Shown here in pieces: positions 5,632-5,969 of a DNA stretch of 5,969 bases. This DNA comes from Candidatus Desantisbacteria bacterium CG1_02_38_46. GTDB taxonomy: Bacteria; Desantisbacteria; UBA1551; UBA1559. The stretch spans positions 1-5,969 of the forward strand of contig MNUO01000013.1 in the NCBI GenBank assembly GCA_001871015.1. The letters run 5' to 3'. A program made the translations under genes and the position numbers. Each line of letters starts with the position of its first letter. Position 1 is the first letter of the stretch. The notes beneath the pieces were generated by a model, which had not been told where the DNA came from, did not search any database, and was given only the letters and a program-made list of their open reading frames with translations.

Positions 5632-5969
5632 TTTGCAATTTATCTACAATTTCTTGTAGTCCCTTTTTATCATTGAACTCAATCACTATTTTCTTTTTCT
5701 TAATTAAATCCGAATGAGTTCTTATAAAATCATCTAAGTGTTCTAAAGCTTTCAATCTATCAGAATCTTTAGAGTCTTCATTTCTAATTATCTTTTCTAT
5801 TACTCCAAACTGAATGCTATCGACGTACTCAAGCATAAAATTGTTAGTCTTACTAATAGTCTCCCTTATTTTGGCTATCTTTTTTTGCCAATCATCAATT
5901 CTGGAAAGTTCTTTAAGCTGCCAGATGTCTATATTGAAGTGGGTAGATACCTTTTCTAACGTCCTACCT
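5582..5969 (-). CDS. terS: Terminase small subunit, N-terminus cut by the window edge
   Basis: The frame stays open from the stop at 5582 to the right edge, giving 128 residues of a longer protein. The internal ATG at 5836 is not the start, because the 44 residues before it are coherent and typical of the family. They include GRTLEKVSTHFNIDIWQLKELS, a helix-turn-helix followed by DDWQKKI, as in the DNA-binding domain of many small terminases. Then comes a helical oligomerisation region (about 31-90 of the visible part) with IRETISKTNNFMLEYVDSIQFGVIEKII and RLKALEHLDDFIRTHSDLI. The tail, KKKIVIEFNDKKGLQEIVDKL, may contact the large subunit. The protein is expected to bind the packaging site and recruit the large subunit. 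Position directly before the large subunit supports this. The true start lies beyond the window. Confidence 0.82.
   Translation of the reverse strand, partial: GRTLEKVSTHFNIDIWQLKELSRIDDWQKKIAKIRETISKTNNFMLEYVDSIQFGVIEKIIRNEDSKDSDRLKALEHLDDFIRTHSDLIKKKKIVIEFNDKKGLQEIVDKLQSGTLYRDPVIEDNPSS

Noticed and set aside
5582-5836. Starting the small terminase at the ATG at 5836
   Set aside because: The frame remains open to the window edge, and the preceding 44 residues contain the expected helix-turn-helix, so this ATG is internal.

Overview
The window is a piece of a tailed double-stranded DNA bacteriophage (Caudoviricetes) or prophage genome. All genes lie on the minus strand, so transcription runs from the right edge to the left edge. 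The DNA is AT-rich, and most genes have strong Shine-Dalgarno (SD) sites of the AAGGAGG type. This fits a low-GC bacterial host, but no host gene, integrase or tRNA is present to identify it. The lysine-, glutamate- and isoleucine-rich proteins fit the same picture and are not diagnostic.

In transcription order the layout is a classic DNA-packaging and head-assembly module: (1) terminase small subunit, cut by the right edge (5582-5969); (2) terminase large subunit (4321-5631), overlapping the small-subunit gene by 50 nt; (3) portal protein (2641-4299, TTG start); (4) a 95-residue protein of unknown function (2320-2607); (5) an acidic, coiled-coil scaffolding-like protein (1635-2282); (6) the major capsid protein (546-1550); (7) a 126-residue beta-rich, probably structural protein (150-530); (8) the start of another small phage protein running off the left edge (1-98), which appears to use an ATT start codon. 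No stretch over 300 bases lacks a gene. The longest gap is the 84-nt capsid leader at 1551-1634.

The genes work together as follows. The small terminase recognises phage DNA and recruits the large subunit, whose ATPase pumps DNA and whose nuclease cuts the concatemer. DNA enters through the portal ring. The capsid protein assembles around the scaffold on the portal, and the 126-residue protein may decorate or complete the head. No prohead protease gene lies between portal and capsid genes, so assembly probably follows a P22/phi29-like scaffold-release route rather than an HK97-like proteolytic one.

I see no evidence for a wholly new system. The most interesting signals are regulatory or small-scale: a predicted hairpin that hides the capsid SD, a likely ATT start, a 10-bp tandem duplication at the terminase-portal junction, a hairpin whose wobble pairs work only in the sense RNA, and two small proteins without assigned function.
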